The notes: generated by a model not told the origin, from the sequence alone. 64,000 nucleotides of DNA from 9FT-COMBO-48-23 sp964400675 (GCA_964400675.1 CAYNVO010000004.1:1-64000), one strand, 5' to 3'; shown: positions 1 to 8,702, numbered from the stretch's first letter. Program-made: numbers and translations.

Positions 1-319
1 TCAATTTTTCCATGGCGGCGGATGCGTCGGTGATGCTAAGCGTCTCATTGGAGTCCGATTTTATCAGGTTTATGAAGTATGTGTCACCGCCGACTTTTAT
101 ACCACCAGCCCCGTTGATTTTCTCAGCTGCCATTGTAGCACCCAACCACTGTTGCTGGCCCTGTACAAATTGCATCGGCCCGATGACGCCGACCTTTATT
201 ATATTCCCCGCCGGCGTGTTAGGTGGTATATTGAAGTTACCTCCCCCACCACCACAGGCAGGAATAACAAAAGCCATGAGCAAAAGACACGTAAACAGTA
301 AGAATAAAACCCTTTTCAT
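1..319 (-). CDS. ABC transporter substrate-binding lipoprotein, amino-acid type (5' part only)
   Basis: Only the first 106 residues lie in the window; the gene runs off the left edge. The ATG at 317-319 has an AGGAGG about 11 nt upstream. Residues 1-22 form a lipoprotein signal: a basic start, a Leu/Phe-rich core and a lipobox ending PAC, with the lipidated Cys at 22, then a Gly-rich linker. From about residue 40 the pattern KVGVIGP, a Gln-rich stretch and INGAGGI is typical of the LivJ/LivK family of type 1 periplasmic-binding folds. It would be a membrane-anchored receptor for a branched-chain amino acid or similar small ligand; the specificity cannot be read from this part. Permease and ATPase genes would be expected beyond the edge. 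Confidence 0.85.
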   Translation of the reverse strand, partial: MKRVLFLLFTCLLLMAFVIPACGGGGGNFNIPPNTPAGNIIKVGVIGPMQFVQGQQQWLGATMAAEKINGAGGIKVGGDTYFINLIKSDSNETLSITDASAAMEKL

Positions 320-622
320 TTAGCTGTTAACCTCCTAAAACATTTTCCCTAATAGATTCATCTGCTGGCAAACACCATCGACCATTGTTTGCTCAGTGTG
401 CTAAATCTTATTTGTCCGATACTACCACCCCCCCCAGGCTGATTTTAGTTGTAAATTCAATATGCTTTGAGCTTTCCAATCGAGCAACACTATACCATAT
501 GCAATATGCCATACACCATCGCACTTTCTGACGGATTGTGGTCCCCTGACAACCACCACTACAAAAAGGAAAAGACAAAGAGAACCATGCAGGTTTTTAC
601 CAGCTTCTCCAGCTCGGAAGCT
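320..622. other. intergenic region between rpsI and the ABC receptor gene
   Basis: No convincing gene. Near the right end a 6-bp inverted repeat (AGCTTC/GAAGCT) lies just past the rpsI stop, but no T run follows it on the minus strand, so I do not call an intrinsic terminator. A weak minus-strand promoter (TTGCTC, 17 nt, CATATT, around 458-487) could serve the ABC receptor gene. A run of nine C lies near 428-436. Confidence 0.4.
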
Positions 623-1021
623 TTAGCGCTTGGTATATTGAGGTGCCTTGCGGGCGCGCTTGAGTCCGTACTTCTTGCGCTCTTTTATTCGGGAATCTCG
701 GGTTAACAACCCTTCCTGGCGCAGCAGAGGTCTGAACTGCTCGTTAGCTACAACCAATGCCCGAGCGATGCCATGCCGAATAGCCTCAGCCTGGCCGGTC
801 TTACCACCACCAGTCACCTTGACCTCGACATTATATTTACCCAAGGTATCGGTAGCTTTGAATGGATGTTCAATAGTGCGGCGATACTCGATACGAGGGA
901 ATAGCTCCTGATAGAGCTTTCCATTAACGATAATCTCCCCGCTGCCTCCTGAGAACAGCTTCACCTGCGCTATGGCGCATTTTCGCTTGCCTGTAGCCCG
1001 GTCATAAGTCTGAGTAACCAC
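623..1021 (-). CDS. rpsI: 30S ribosomal protein S9 (uS9)
   Basis: 132 residues, normal length. It starts YDRATGKRKCAIAQVKL and has the universal C-terminus ending QYTKR, whose last Arg reaches the P-site tRNA in the family. It is the last gene of the superoperon. Its GTG start shares one base with the TAG stop of rplM, so the two are translationally coupled, the usual rplM-rpsI pair. Confidence 0.97.
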   Translation of the reverse strand: MVTQTYDRATGKRKCAIAQVKLFSGGSGEIIVNGKLYQELFPRIEYRRTIEHPFKATDTLGKYNVEVKVTGGGKTGQAEAIRHGIARALVVANEQFRPLLRQEGLLTRDSRIKERKKYGLKRARKAPQYTKR

Positions 1022-1467
1022 TAGATTTCACTCCCTTTTGCAGTTGCTTTCGTGCCAGCGACCTGTGCCTGGTGGGGATGTTCGTCACCGGCATAAACCT
1101 TGAGCTTTTTGAACATGGCTCTGCCCAACCGATTATGCGGCAACATGCCCCTGACTGCGTGCTCAATGATTCTGGTTGGGTGAGCAGCCATCACATCCTC
1201 ATAAATCTCAGTTTTCAGGCCGCCGGGGTATCCCGAGTGCCGGTAGTAGGCTTTCTGCTTGGTTTTCTTCCCGGTAACTCTAACCTTGGCGGCGTTGAGC
1301 ACAATGACATAATCGCCGGTATCAAGATACGGCACGTAGGTCGGCTTATGCTTACCGAGAAGCAAGCTTGCTATCTGGGTGCATAGCCTGCCTAATGTCT
1401 TTCCAGAGGCATCGATAACGTGCCACTTGCGTTCGACATCTTTAGCTTTGGTTGAATAGGTTTTCAT
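1021..1467 (-). CDS. rplM: 50S ribosomal protein L13 (uL13)
   Basis: 148 residues, with the typical start MKTYSTKAKDVERKWHVIDA and the conserved block around residues 95-115 (HPTRIIEHAVRGMLPHNRLG). It overlaps truA by four bases (ATGA) and rpsI by one, so it is cotranslated with both. Early assembly protein of the large subunit. Confidence 0.97.
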   Translation of the reverse strand: MKTYSTKAKDVERKWHVIDASGKTLGRLCTQIASLLLGKHKPTYVPYLDTGDYVIVLNAAKVRVTGKKTKQKAYYRHSGYPGGLKTEIYEDVMAAHPTRIIEHAVRGMLPHNRLGRAMFKKLKVYAGDEHPHQAQVAGTKATAKGSEI

Positions 1468-2240
1468 GCTGCCAGCTCCAAATCCTGGGGATAATTGACT
1501 CTAGTAAGACAAAGACCACAAGCCGGCGCAGTCGGCCAGGCCATGCCCAGCGCCTTTGCCTCTATAATCCGACTGAACTCATCAAGTTCTACTTTGCCCA
1601 GACCCACTCTTATTAGCAAGCCCACAGTATTGCGAACCTGATGAGGCAAAAAAGAATTAGCCGTCATGTGATAAGTAACCAATTCATCATCCTTTGTCAC
1701 TCTGGCATCGTAAACAGTACGCACCGTGCTTCTCAGCTCGCCCAGAGCAGTAGCAAAGGAGGCGAAATCGTGCTCGCCCTCAAGAAATTTAGATGCTTTG
1801 TTCATAGCTTTAATATTCAACTTCCCGGGCACAAAATAGGCAAAACCCTCGAACAGAGGTGACCGGGTCGAACTATTCAATATGTAATAATCGTATTCCC
1901 TGCTCATAGCATCACGCCTGACATTAAAATCCATATCCACCTTACAAGCACCCTTCACCGCAATATCCCGCGGCAGATAGTAGTTCAAAGCTCTAACAAA
2001 TGTCTGCGGAGGTAAGGCAGACTTGGTCCGGAAGCTAACCATCTGGCCTCTGGCATGTACGCCAGTGTCAGTCCGGCTGGCAGCTATCACACGGCTGCTT
2101 TCTCCAGCAACTCTTTGTATAGCCCCTTCCAACTCCGCTTGAATCGTAGGCAAGTTAGCCTGCCACTGGAAACCATAATAATTCCTGCCGTCATACTCCA
2201 CAACCAGAACAATCTTGTTAAAACTGTTAAAGAGCTTCAC
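1464..2240 (-). CDS. truA: tRNA pseudouridine(38-40) synthase TruA
   Basis: 258 residues. TruA isomerises uridines 38-40 in tRNA anticodon stems. The N-terminus has VEYDGRNYYGFQWQ, and the catalytic Asp lies in the motif SRTDTGVHARGQ near residue 60. The C-terminal part has the family block FLPHQVRNTVGLL. The start is GTG; the first eight or so residues are not conserved, so a slightly later start is possible. It sits 15 bp after rplQ and overlaps rplM by 4 bp, a common arrangement for truA at the end of the alpha operon. Confidence 0.95.
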   Translation of the reverse strand: MKLFNSFNKIVLVVEYDGRNYYGFQWQANLPTIQAELEGAIQRVAGESSRVIAASRTDTGVHARGQMVSFRTKSALPPQTFVRALNYYLPRDIAVKGACKVDMDFNVRRDAMSREYDYYILNSSTRSPLFEGFAYFVPGKLNIKAMNKASKFLEGEHDFASFATALGELRSTVRTVYDARVTKDDELVTYHMTANSFLPHQVRNTVGLLIRVGLGKVELDEFSRIIEAKALGMAWPTAPACGLCLTRVNYPQDLELAA

Positions 2241-2255
2241 CGCTACGGTTTCTTG

Positions 2256-2609
2256 TTATTCTACCATCTCAACCTGGGCCAGCCGCGCCCCATCACCGAC
2301 CCGCCGCCCCATTTTGACTATCCGCGTGTAACCACCGGGACGTTCCATATACCGGGGCGCAAGCTCGCTGAATATCTTATCAACGAGCTTTTTATCAGTA
2401 ACAAAAGCCAAAGCCCGACGTCGAGAAGGCAGGCTGCCTTCTTTCCCCAGAGTAATCATCTTCTCTGCCAGTCCCCGAATCTCCTTTGCCTTTGCCTCGG
2501 TGGTGACGATTTTATCGTATTTAATCAAATCAGACACTAGGTTGCGGTACAGCGCCCAACGGTGCGCCGTGGGCCTGCTCAGTTTTCGTCCAGCTATGCG
2601 ATGTCTCAA
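2256..2609 (-). CDS. rplQ: 50S ribosomal protein L17 (bL17)
   Basis: 117 residues beginning MRHRIAGRKLSRPTAHRWALYRNL, the bL17 signature, and ending with the GYTRIVKMGRRVGD block. The start overlaps the rpoA stop by four bases (ATGA). The rpoA-rplQ order is the conserved tail of the alpha operon. Confidence 0.97.
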   Translation of the reverse strand: MRHRIAGRKLSRPTAHRWALYRNLVSDLIKYDKIVTTEAKAKEIRGLAEKMITLGKEGSLPSRRRALAFVTDKKLVDKIFSELAPRYMERPGGYTRIVKMGRRVGDGARLAQVEMVE

Positions 2610-3631
2610 TCCGTAGTCTCCTCCTCAGTGTCTTCAGCGCCTTCTTCTTTTTCAGAATCCGAAGCTCTTGATGCCTTCCTTTTTTCCTTTTTATCCTTAG
2701 CCTCGGGGATAAAAGGCAAGTCCAATCGCTTAAGAGCTGTCTCTACTTCTTCCCTGGACTTGGCGCCGAAGCCAGCTAAGGCGCATAGACCATCGAGGCC
2801 TTTTTCTAAAATTTGCCCCAACGTGGTAACACCGCCTCTTCTTAAGCTGTTATAAGTATGAGTAGACAAATTCAACTGGTCGAGAGGCATCACATACTGC
2901 TCTGGCGGGATCAGCCGCTGCCACGCCACTTCCGCTCCCTCCTGAGTAATGGTTTTGGCCAGTTCACGGAAGCAGCCAATCTGCTCTATCAGGATAGCTG
3001 CGCTTTGAGTAACCGCCTCTATCGGAGATAAGGAGCCGTCAGTCCAAACCTCAAGGTTAAGCTTCTCCTGGTTACTTCCCTCTCTAAGGCTACTAGGCTC
3101 AACTGAGTAATTGACTCTACGAACCGGGGTGAAAATAGCATCTATAGGAATCGCACCAATCGGTAAGCTATCACTGGAACTGGCCGGCACATAACCTCTG
3201 CCTATCTCAACATTAAACTCGACGCTGAGTCTAGCCTCCGGCGAGTCCAGAGTAGCCAGATAAAGCTCAGGGTTAACAATTTCAAAATCCGCCGTTGTTT
3301 CAATGTCACCAGCACAGATTTGCCCTTCTCCATTAGCCTCCAACCTCAACTTCCCGGAACGTTGGGCAAGATGGCGAAGTCGCATTGCTTTGACGTTAAG
3401 CAGGAAATCTATAGTATCCTCTTTAACATGAGGGACTACTGAGAATTCATGCTGAATACCGTCAATCATGACCCAAGTTACCGCCGCACCGGGCAAAGAG
3501 CTAAGAAGCACCCGGCGTAGTCCGTTACCCAATGTAACTCCGAAGCCCTTCTCTACCGGCTCGGCAATAAAACGGCCATAGATTTCGGTGCTATCCACAC
3601 ATTCCACCTTTGGTAATGCTAAACCAGCCAA
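2606..3631 (-). CDS. rpoA: RNA polymerase alpha subunit
   Basis: 341 residues. The N-terminal assembly domain (about 1-230) has EPVEKGFGVTLGNGLRRVLL. The C-terminal domain (about 240-305) has the helix-hairpin-helix region NSLRRGGVTTLGQILE that contacts UP elements and activators. After the CTD comes a 30-odd residue tail that first is Lys-rich and then strongly acidic (many Glu/Asp), longer than in E. coli (329 residues) or Bacillus (about 314). It lies 9 bp downstream of rpsD and overlaps rplQ by 4 bp. Confidence 0.98.
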   Translation of the reverse strand: MAGLALPKVECVDSTEIYGRFIAEPVEKGFGVTLGNGLRRVLLSSLPGAAVTWVMIDGIQHEFSVVPHVKEDTIDFLLNVKAMRLRHLAQRSGKLRLEANGEGQICAGDIETTADFEIVNPELYLATLDSPEARLSVEFNVEIGRGYVPASSSDSLPIGAIPIDAIFTPVRRVNYSVEPSSLREGSNQEKLNLEVWTDGSLSPIEAVTQSAAILIEQIGCFRELAKTITQEGAEVAWQRLIPPEQYVMPLDQLNLSTHTYNSLRRGGVTTLGQILEKGLDGLCALAGFGAKSREEVETALKRLDLPFIPEAKDKKEKRKASRASDSEKEEGAEDTEEETTD

Positions 3632-3640
3632 GAAGCCTCC

Positions 3641-4273
3641 TTAACGGGAATAGTATTCAACGATAGCCTTTTCATTAAACTTAGCTTCAATATCCTCAGC
3701 TGTAGGCAGGTTGACTATTTGACCGGCCAGTTTTTGTTTGTCCAATGTCAACCAGCCGGGAATATTTCTGCCCTCGATTTCCTGAACCAGCATCTTGTAA
3801 TACTCGCTTTTGGTACTACCCTCTCTCCAAGAAACAGTATCTCCTGGTTTCACCAGACAAGAGGGGATATCGGTCTTGCGACCATTTAAAAGAACATGAC
3901 CATGGCATACCAGTTGTCTGGCTTGAGAGCGAGAGGTAGCAAAGCCCAATCGGTAAACTACATTATCCAGCCGTCTCTCAAGCAAAATTAACAGGTTCTC
4001 GCCAGTTATACCAGGAAGCCTTTCCGCCTCAGCAAAGAATTTACGGAATTGTCGTTCTAAAAGCCCGTAGGTATAGCGAGCCTTCTGTTTTTCCTGTAGC
4101 TGAAGCCCGCGGTCGGACTTCTTTGGGCGCCGCTTTGCGGCTCCAGTATACCCTGGGGGAACATTCCTGCGCTCGAAAGCACACTTTGAGGTAAAACATC
4201 TGTCCCCTTTGAGCATCAATTTGTCGCCAACTCGACGACATAAACGACAATTAGCCTCTGTATATCGTGCCAT
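3641..4273 (-). CDS. rpsD: 30S ribosomal protein S4 (uS4), zinc-finger form
   Basis: 210 residues. The N-terminus carries four cysteines (CRLC at 9-12, then CFTSKC) of the zinc-binding C+ form of S4. The S4 RNA-binding domain is at about 95-160 (RLDNVVYRLGFATSRSQARQLVCHGH, given here only as a landmark with key residues RLDNVVYR and ARQLV). S4 nucleates assembly of the 30S body and in some bacteria represses the alpha operon. It is 2 bp after rpsK and 9 bp before rpoA. Confidence 0.97.
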   Translation of the reverse strand: MARYTEANCRLCRRVGDKLMLKGDRCFTSKCAFERRNVPPGYTGAAKRRPKKSDRGLQLQEKQKARYTYGLLERQFRKFFAEAERLPGITGENLLILLERRLDNVVYRLGFATSRSQARQLVCHGHVLLNGRKTDIPSCLVKPGDTVSWREGSTKSEYYKMLVQEIEGRNIPGWLTLDKQKLAGQIVNLPTAEDIEAKFNEKAIVEYYSR

Positions 4274-4275
4274 TT

Positions 4276-4668
4276 CTAGACTCGCCTTCTCTTACGAGGT
4301 CGGCAACCATTATGCGGAACAGGAGTTACATCCTTAATCACGGTCACTAAAATCCCCGAAGCCTGGATGGCTCGAATAGCTGCCTCGCGACCGCTACCAG
4401 GACCTCGGACATATACTTCGACCTGACGCAAACCATGTTCCTTAGCTTTTTGAGCAGCACCCTGCGCCGCCAATTGAGCGGCATAGGGAGTGCCCTTTCG
4501 AGAGCCCTTAAACCCAGCTGTGCCGGGACTTCCCCAGGCGATAACGTTGCCTTTCTGGTCGGTAAGAGTAATGACCGTATTATTAAAGGTAGATTGGATG
4601 TAAGCTCTGCCTTCGGCAACCTGCTTACGCTCTCGCCTTCTTGCTCCGGTTTTCTTCTTCTTAGGCAT
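4276..4668 (-). CDS. rpsK: 30S ribosomal protein S11 (uS11)
   Basis: 130 residues with the uS11 hallmarks IQSTFNNTVITLTD, the GSRKGTPYAAQLAA block and the basic C-terminus PVPHNGCRPRKRRRV. It forms the platform of the small subunit with S18 and S6. Standard position between rpsM and rpsD, spaced 18 and 2 bp. Confidence 0.97.
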   Translation of the reverse strand: MPKKKKTGARRRERKQVAEGRAYIQSTFNNTVITLTDQKGNVIAWGSPGTAGFKGSRKGTPYAAQLAAQGAAQKAKEHGLRQVEVYVRGPGSGREAAIRAIQASGILVTVIKDVTPVPHNGCRPRKRRRV

Positions 4669-4686
4669 ATTCCTTACATCACCTCT

Positions 4687-5076
4687 TTATTTCTTAGTCG
4701 CTCCACGTTTCTGTCCACGGCCAGCCACTGTCTTGCGGAGACCACGCTTGGTCCTAGCATTAGTTTGTGTCCGCTGCCCTCGTACCGGCAACCCGCGACG
4801 ATGCCTGAGACCACGATAACTGCCGATTTCAATAAGTCTCTTAATATTAAAATTAACTTCCTTGCGAAGTCCACCTTCTACTTTATACTCTTTATCGATA
4901 ATCTCGCGAATACGGCTAACCTCCTGCTCGCTAAGGTCTTTCACCTTAGTATCAGAGTTCACACCGCTGGAAGCCAAAATCCGGCGGCTTGAATGAGGAC
5001 CGATACCATAGATGTACTGTAAAGAAATCTCTACTCTCTTATCTTTTGGAATGTCCACACCAGCGATACGTGCCAT
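4687..5076 (-). CDS. rpsM: 30S ribosomal protein S13 (uS13)
   Basis: 129 residues starting MARIAGVDIPKDKRVEISL with the helix-two-turn-helix motif and the C-terminal RHRRGLPVRGQRTQTNARTKRG tail region that reaches the P-site tRNA (key residues GLPVRGQRT). It follows rpmJ by 17 bp in the alpha operon. Confidence 0.97.
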   Translation of the reverse strand: MARIAGVDIPKDKRVEISLQYIYGIGPHSSRRILASSGVNSDTKVKDLSEQEVSRIREIIDKEYKVEGGLRKEVNFNIKRLIEIGSYRGLRHRRGLPVRGQRTQTNARTKRGLRKTVAGRGQKRGATKK

Positions 5077-5093
5077 ATCTGATAACTCCTACA

Positions 5094-5207
5094 TTATCCT
5101 TGACGCTGTTTATGCTTGGGGTTCTGGCAAATAACCCGGACTACCCCGCGGCGCCTGATAATCTTGCATTTATCACAACGACGTTTAACAGAAGAACGTA
5201 CTTTCAT
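5094..5207 (-). CDS. rpmJ: 50S ribosomal protein L36 (bL36)
   Basis: A 37-residue protein starting MKVRSSVKRRCDKCKIIRR. It has the zinc ligands CDKC, a later Cys (VICQNPKH) and the His, so it is the zinc-binding form. ATG start at 5205-5207 with an AAGGTG-type ribosome binding site, TAA stop at 5094-5096. It lies 17 bp upstream of rpsM and is the first gene after the promoter at 5237-5265. Confidence 0.96.
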   Translation of the reverse strand: MKVRSSVKRRCDKCKIIRRRGVVRVICQNPKHKQRQG

Positions 5208-5236
5208 TCAATCACCTTAAAGCAAAAAACCCTATA

Positions 5237-5265
5237 ATAATAAACTTTATTAGCATTTATGTCAA
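5237..5265 (-). promoter_or_regulatory. sigma70-type promoter ahead of rpmJ-rpsM-rpsK-rpsD-rpoA
   Basis: On the minus strand: TTGACA (5260-5265), a 17-nt spacer, TATTAT (5237-5242). The predicted start near 5230 leaves about 23 nt before the rpmJ ATG. A dyad AATAAA-n-TTTATT overlaps the spacer and -10 region. It would let the alpha-operon genes be transcribed independently of the main superoperon promoter. Confidence 0.75.
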
Positions 5266-5283
5266 ACCGTAACCTGTTCATAA

Positions 5284-5502
5284 CTACTTAAACCTATAGG
5301 TAATTCTACCCCGACTCAAATCATAGGGCGAAAGCTCCACTAATACTTTGTCTGCCGGTAAAATTCTAATATAGTGTTTCCTCATCTTACCTGAAATATG
5401 AGCTAAAACCTCATGCCCATTTGCCAATTGCACACGAAATGTGGCATTAGGTAAAGTCTCAATCACTACACCTTCAACCTCTATTGCTTCTTTCTTAGGC
5501 AT
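5284..5502 (-). CDS. infA: translation initiation factor IF-1
   Basis: 72 residues, the normal length, a single S1-like OB fold with the signatures VIETLPNATFRVQL, GHEVLAHISGKMRK and LSPYDLSRGRITYR. IF-1 occupies the A site of the 30S subunit during initiation. It stands between map and rpmJ, as in many bacteria. Confidence 0.97.
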   Translation of the reverse strand: MPKKEAIEVEGVVIETLPNATFRVQLANGHEVLAHISGKMRKHYIRILPADKVLVELSPYDLSRGRITYRFK

Positions 5503-5521
5503 ACTACACTTCTATATTATA

Positions 5522-6268
5522 TTATAATAGAGTCAGTATTTCTGCTTCATCCTCGCTAACAGCGATAGTATGCTCAAAATGTGCGGCAAGGCTGCCATCT
5601 GCAGTAAGCACTGTCCATTTGTTCTCAGCAAGCCGCGTCCGCCAGTCTCCAACAGTTACCATCGGCTCCACTGCCAAAGTCATGCCCTTTCGCAAAATAG
5701 GACCTTCGCCAGGTGAGCCGAAGTTTGGCACCAACGGGTCTTCATGCAAGTCCCTACCTACTCCATGCCCGGAATATTCTCTCACCACAGAGAAGCCCCT
5801 TTTTTCAACATAGTTTTGGATAGCTGCCGAAACCCCTCCCAGGCGGGTACCATTACGTGCTGCCCCTATTCCAACCATCAAGGCAGCCTCGGTCACCGTC
5901 AAGAGCTCCTTGGTTTTAGAACTAATACTACCAACCCCAACCGTTATCGCTCCGTCGCCATGGAAACCATCAACGATGGCTCCAAAGTCCAAGGAAACGA
6001 TATCACCTTCATTCAGTCGCCGTTCTCCAGGAATACCATGAACAATCTCATCGTTCACCGAAACGCACAGACATGCAGGGAAGCCTCTATAACCTTTAAA
6101 AGAAGCCTTAGCTCCACATCTCTGCAGTTCATTTGCAGCCACCGAGTCCAGGTGGCTGGTCTTAATCCCCGGCTTTATTTCTTCTCTTAATCTTTGCAAA
6201 ACAGTCGCCACGATTTTTCCAGCCTGACGCATGATAGCCACTTCCTGCGGTGACTTTATCACAGTCAT
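5522..6268 (-). CDS. map: methionine aminopeptidase, type I
   Basis: 248 residues. It removes the initiator Met from nascent proteins. The pita-bread fold metal ligands can be recognised: SLDFGAIVDGFHGD (two Asp), the His in YSGHGVGRDLHEDP, the Glu in AVEPMVTVG and the Glu in AHFEHTIAV. No N-terminal zinc finger or SH3-binding extension, so it is the short bacterial type Ia. It sits between adk (11 bp) and infA (19 bp). Confidence 0.97.
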   Translation of the reverse strand: MTVIKSPQEVAIMRQAGKIVATVLQRLREEIKPGIKTSHLDSVAANELQRCGAKASFKGYRGFPACLCVSVNDEIVHGIPGERRLNEGDIVSLDFGAIVDGFHGDGAITVGVGSISSKTKELLTVTEAALMVGIGAARNGTRLGGVSAAIQNYVEKRGFSVVREYSGHGVGRDLHEDPLVPNFGSPGEGPILRKGMTLAVEPMVTVGDWRTRLAENKWTVLTADGSLAAHFEHTIAVSEDEAEILTLL

Positions 6269-6279
6269 TAGGTTTTCAC

Positions 6280-6927
6280 CTACTTAGTCCCGAGAAGACC
6301 AATTATTTTCTCGGATACCTCCTCTATACCAAGCTTACCATCAACTGTTACAAGGTTACCCACTTTTTTGTAATAATCGAGGACAGGAGTAGTCTGAGCA
6401 AAATAGACTTTCAGCCGCTCTTTTATCGTCTTTTCATTATCATCTGAACGCTGATATAGCTCTCCACCACATTTATCGCACTTACCTGCAGTTTTTGGTG
6501 GCGAATTCACCTCATGGTAAGGTGCCTGACATTTACGGCATATCCAGCGCCCGCCAAGACGTTCTAAAAGTTCTTCTTCAGGCACATCGATGTATACTGC
6601 CTTATCTATAGCCCACCCACGACCCCCCAACATTTCATCAAGCGCCTTGGCCTGCTCAATGGTGCGGGGGAAGCCATCAAAAACACACCCCAGTTTACAA
6701 TCAGGTTCGTTCAGCCTTTCTGAGATAAGTTGAACCGTCAGTTCGTCAGGAACCAGGGCACCCTTATCCATATAAGCTTTGACCGATTTTCCCAGTTCGG
6801 TTCCTTTATCCACAGACTGCCTGAAAAGGTCACCCGAAGCTATATGAGCTAATCCGAACTTTCGGGAAACTACAGCTGCCTGAGTCCCTTTGCCTGCACC
6901 TGGAGCACCTAGAAAAACTAAAAACAT
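6280..6927 (-). CDS. adk: adenylate kinase, zinc-LID form
   Basis: 215 residues. It catalyses ATP + AMP to 2 ADP. The P-loop is GAPGAGKGT at residues 7-15, and the NMP-binding motif FDGFPRTIEQA follows. The LID carries four cysteines (CRKC and CDKC), the zinc-stabilised long form of the enzyme. Standard secY-adk-map-infA order with 12-bp spacing to secY. Confidence 0.98.
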   Translation of the reverse strand: MFLVFLGAPGAGKGTQAAVVSRKFGLAHIASGDLFRQSVDKGTELGKSVKAYMDKGALVPDELTVQLISERLNEPDCKLGCVFDGFPRTIEQAKALDEMLGGRGWAIDKAVYIDVPEEELLERLGGRWICRKCQAPYHEVNSPPKTAGKCDKCGGELYQRSDDNEKTIKERLKVYFAQTTPVLDYYKKVGNLVTVDGKLGIEEVSEKIIGLLGTK

Positions 6928-6939
6928 TTGCCCATTCCT

Positions 6940-8256
6940 TTATTTCAAGAATCCTTCATAGCGGCGCATTGTCAGCTGCGCTTCGATTTGTTTCATAGTA
7001 TCCAAAGCCACGCCCACAACGATAAGTATACCGGTGCTAGACAAAGTCAGCACACCAACATCTGTAACTTCTCGAACCAAGAATGGCAGCACCGCCACAA
7101 AAGCCAAAAACAGGGCGCCACCCCAGGTTATGCGGTTAATAACTTTATTGAGATAATCTATCGTGGGTTTGCCAGGACGTACGCCCGGGATAAAGCCACC
7201 CTGGCGCTGCAAAGTCCGCCCCAAGTCCATCTGCTCAAATATCACCATGGTATAGAAAAAGGCAAAAGCTACTACCATAACGAAATAAAGCACCCAGTAA
7301 AACAACCCCACAGGTAGAGGTGTACTAGGACTGAACCACCTCACAATTGTGTTGGCAAAATTGGGGTCCATCCCCTGGGGGCTGGCAAAATAACTGGCTA
7401 TCGTTGCCGGGAAAATCATCAGCGACATAGCAAAGATGAGAGGTATCATCCCTGCAGTGTTCACCCGAAGTGGAATATGCGTTGAACCCGTTTGACGATA
7501 CATGCGAGCCCCGCGAAAAGCAGTGCGTGCATATTGCACTGGGATACGGCGGTGACCCTCTGTGAATATAACTATAAGAGCCACCGTGGCCAAGCCAACA
7601 ATAAGGAAGGCGATAAGCCCGACAATATTCTCCCTGGCTATCATGCCACGACCCATCATTTCAGGTAAACCAGCCACAATGCCGCCAAAGATTATTATGG
7701 ACACACCATTTCCAATGCCTCGCTCTGTGATAAGCTCACCAAGCCAGACGAGAAAGACTGTACCCGCTGTCATCGACACTATTATAGCTATGGTAGGTAA
7801 CGCTTCAGCTGTAGCAATCGCGCCCTGGCTACGCATCAGCGTCAACTGAGCATAACCTTGAAGAGCTGCCAAAGGTATGGTCAACCAATGAGTGAACTGA
7901 TTTATTCTACGCCTCCCGGAGTCCCCCTCCTGAGATAAGGATCTAAGCTGGGGAATAACCGGGACTAAAAGCTGCATAACGATGGAAGCAGTTATATAGG
8001 GATAAACTCCCATAGCCGCAATGCTGAAGTTCCTCATAGCCCCACCGCTAAATAGGTCAAGCATACCCAGAAGTTGATTCCGCTCAAAAAGTTCTTTCAA
8101 CGCTTGTGGGTCCACACCAGGCAGAGGGACATGAGCTATGAAGCGGAAAATTACCAGCATACCTATAGTGAAAAGGAGACGCCGTCTCAGGTCCGGCAGA
8201 GAAAAGGCATCAAGCAATGCTTGAATAAGACGTGGTCTTCCGCTAACCTGCTGCAT
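6940..8256 (-). CDS. secY: preprotein translocase subunit SecY
   Basis: 438 residues with ten predicted membrane segments. It forms the protein-conducting channel. Signature regions are VDPQALKELF early on, the plug region LLGMLDLFSGGAMRNFS and the cytoplasmic loop RRIPVQYARTAF used for SecA and ribosome docking. The start codon is 2 bp after the rplO stop. Confidence 0.98.
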   Translation of the reverse strand: MQQVSGRPRLIQALLDAFSLPDLRRRLLFTIGMLVIFRFIAHVPLPGVDPQALKELFERNQLLGMLDLFSGGAMRNFSIAAMGVYPYITASIVMQLLVPVIPQLRSLSQEGDSGRRRINQFTHWLTIPLAALQGYAQLTLMRSQGAIATAEALPTIAIIVSMTAGTVFLVWLGELITERGIGNGVSIIIFGGIVAGLPEMMGRGMIARENIVGLIAFLIVGLATVALIVIFTEGHRRIPVQYARTAFRGARMYRQTGSTHIPLRVNTAGMIPLIFAMSLMIFPATIASYFASPQGMDPNFANTIVRWFSPSTPLPVGLFYWVLYFVMVVAFAFFYTMVIFEQMDLGRTLQRQGGFIPGVRPGKPTIDYLNKVINRITWGGALFLAFVAVLPFLVREVTDVGVLTLSSTGILIVVGVALDTMKQIEAQLTMRRYEGFLK

Positions 8257-8258
8257 TT

Positions 8259-8702
8259 TTAAATTACCTCCACTTTACCACCAGCAGCCACGATCTTCTT
8301 TTCAGCAGTGTCAGAGAATTTGTTGGCTTTTACTACAAGCGGACAATCGATGTCGCTATTGCCAAGAATCTTAACCGGATGTTTAAAAGACTTAATCAGG
8401 CCAAATGCAAGTAATTCTTTTGGAGTAACCTCAGTATTAGGTGAAAATACTCTCAATTCGCCGACATTAACTATGCTATACTCAGTTCTAAAAATATTAA
8501 CGAACCCTCGTTTCCGAGGCAAACGCTTAATTAGAGCAAGCTGACCTCCTTCAAAGCCAAGGCGAACTCCTCCTCCGGAACGTGATTTCTGCCCTTTACA
8601 GCCCCGCCCTGAATAACTGCCATGCCCGCTGCCATCGCCGCGTCCCACGCGTTTTCTATTGCGTTTGGCACCTGCTGGAGGCTTTAAGTTATGCTGCTGC
8701 AT
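8259..8702 (-). CDS. rplO: 50S ribosomal protein L15 (uL15)
   Basis: 147 residues. The glycine-rich N-terminal extension (KRVGRGDGSGHGSYSGRGCKG) and the GFEGGQLALIKRLPRKRGF block are characteristic. It overlaps rpmD by 14 bp and ends 2 bp before secY. Confidence 0.97.
   Translation of the reverse strand: MQQHNLKPPAGAKRNRKRVGRGDGSGHGSYSGRGCKGQKSRSGGGVRLGFEGGQLALIKRLPRKRGFVNIFRTEYSIVNVGELRVFSPNTEVTPKELLAFGLIKSFKHPVKILGNSDIDCPLVVKANKFSDTAEKKIVAAGGKVEVI

Noticed and set aside
603..624. terminator after rpsI
   Set aside because: The 6-bp inverted repeat has no T run behind it on the minus strand.
467..706. 79-codon plus-strand frame near rpsI
   Set aside because: Overlaps the rpsI 3' end antisense, no ribosome binding site and no family resemblance.
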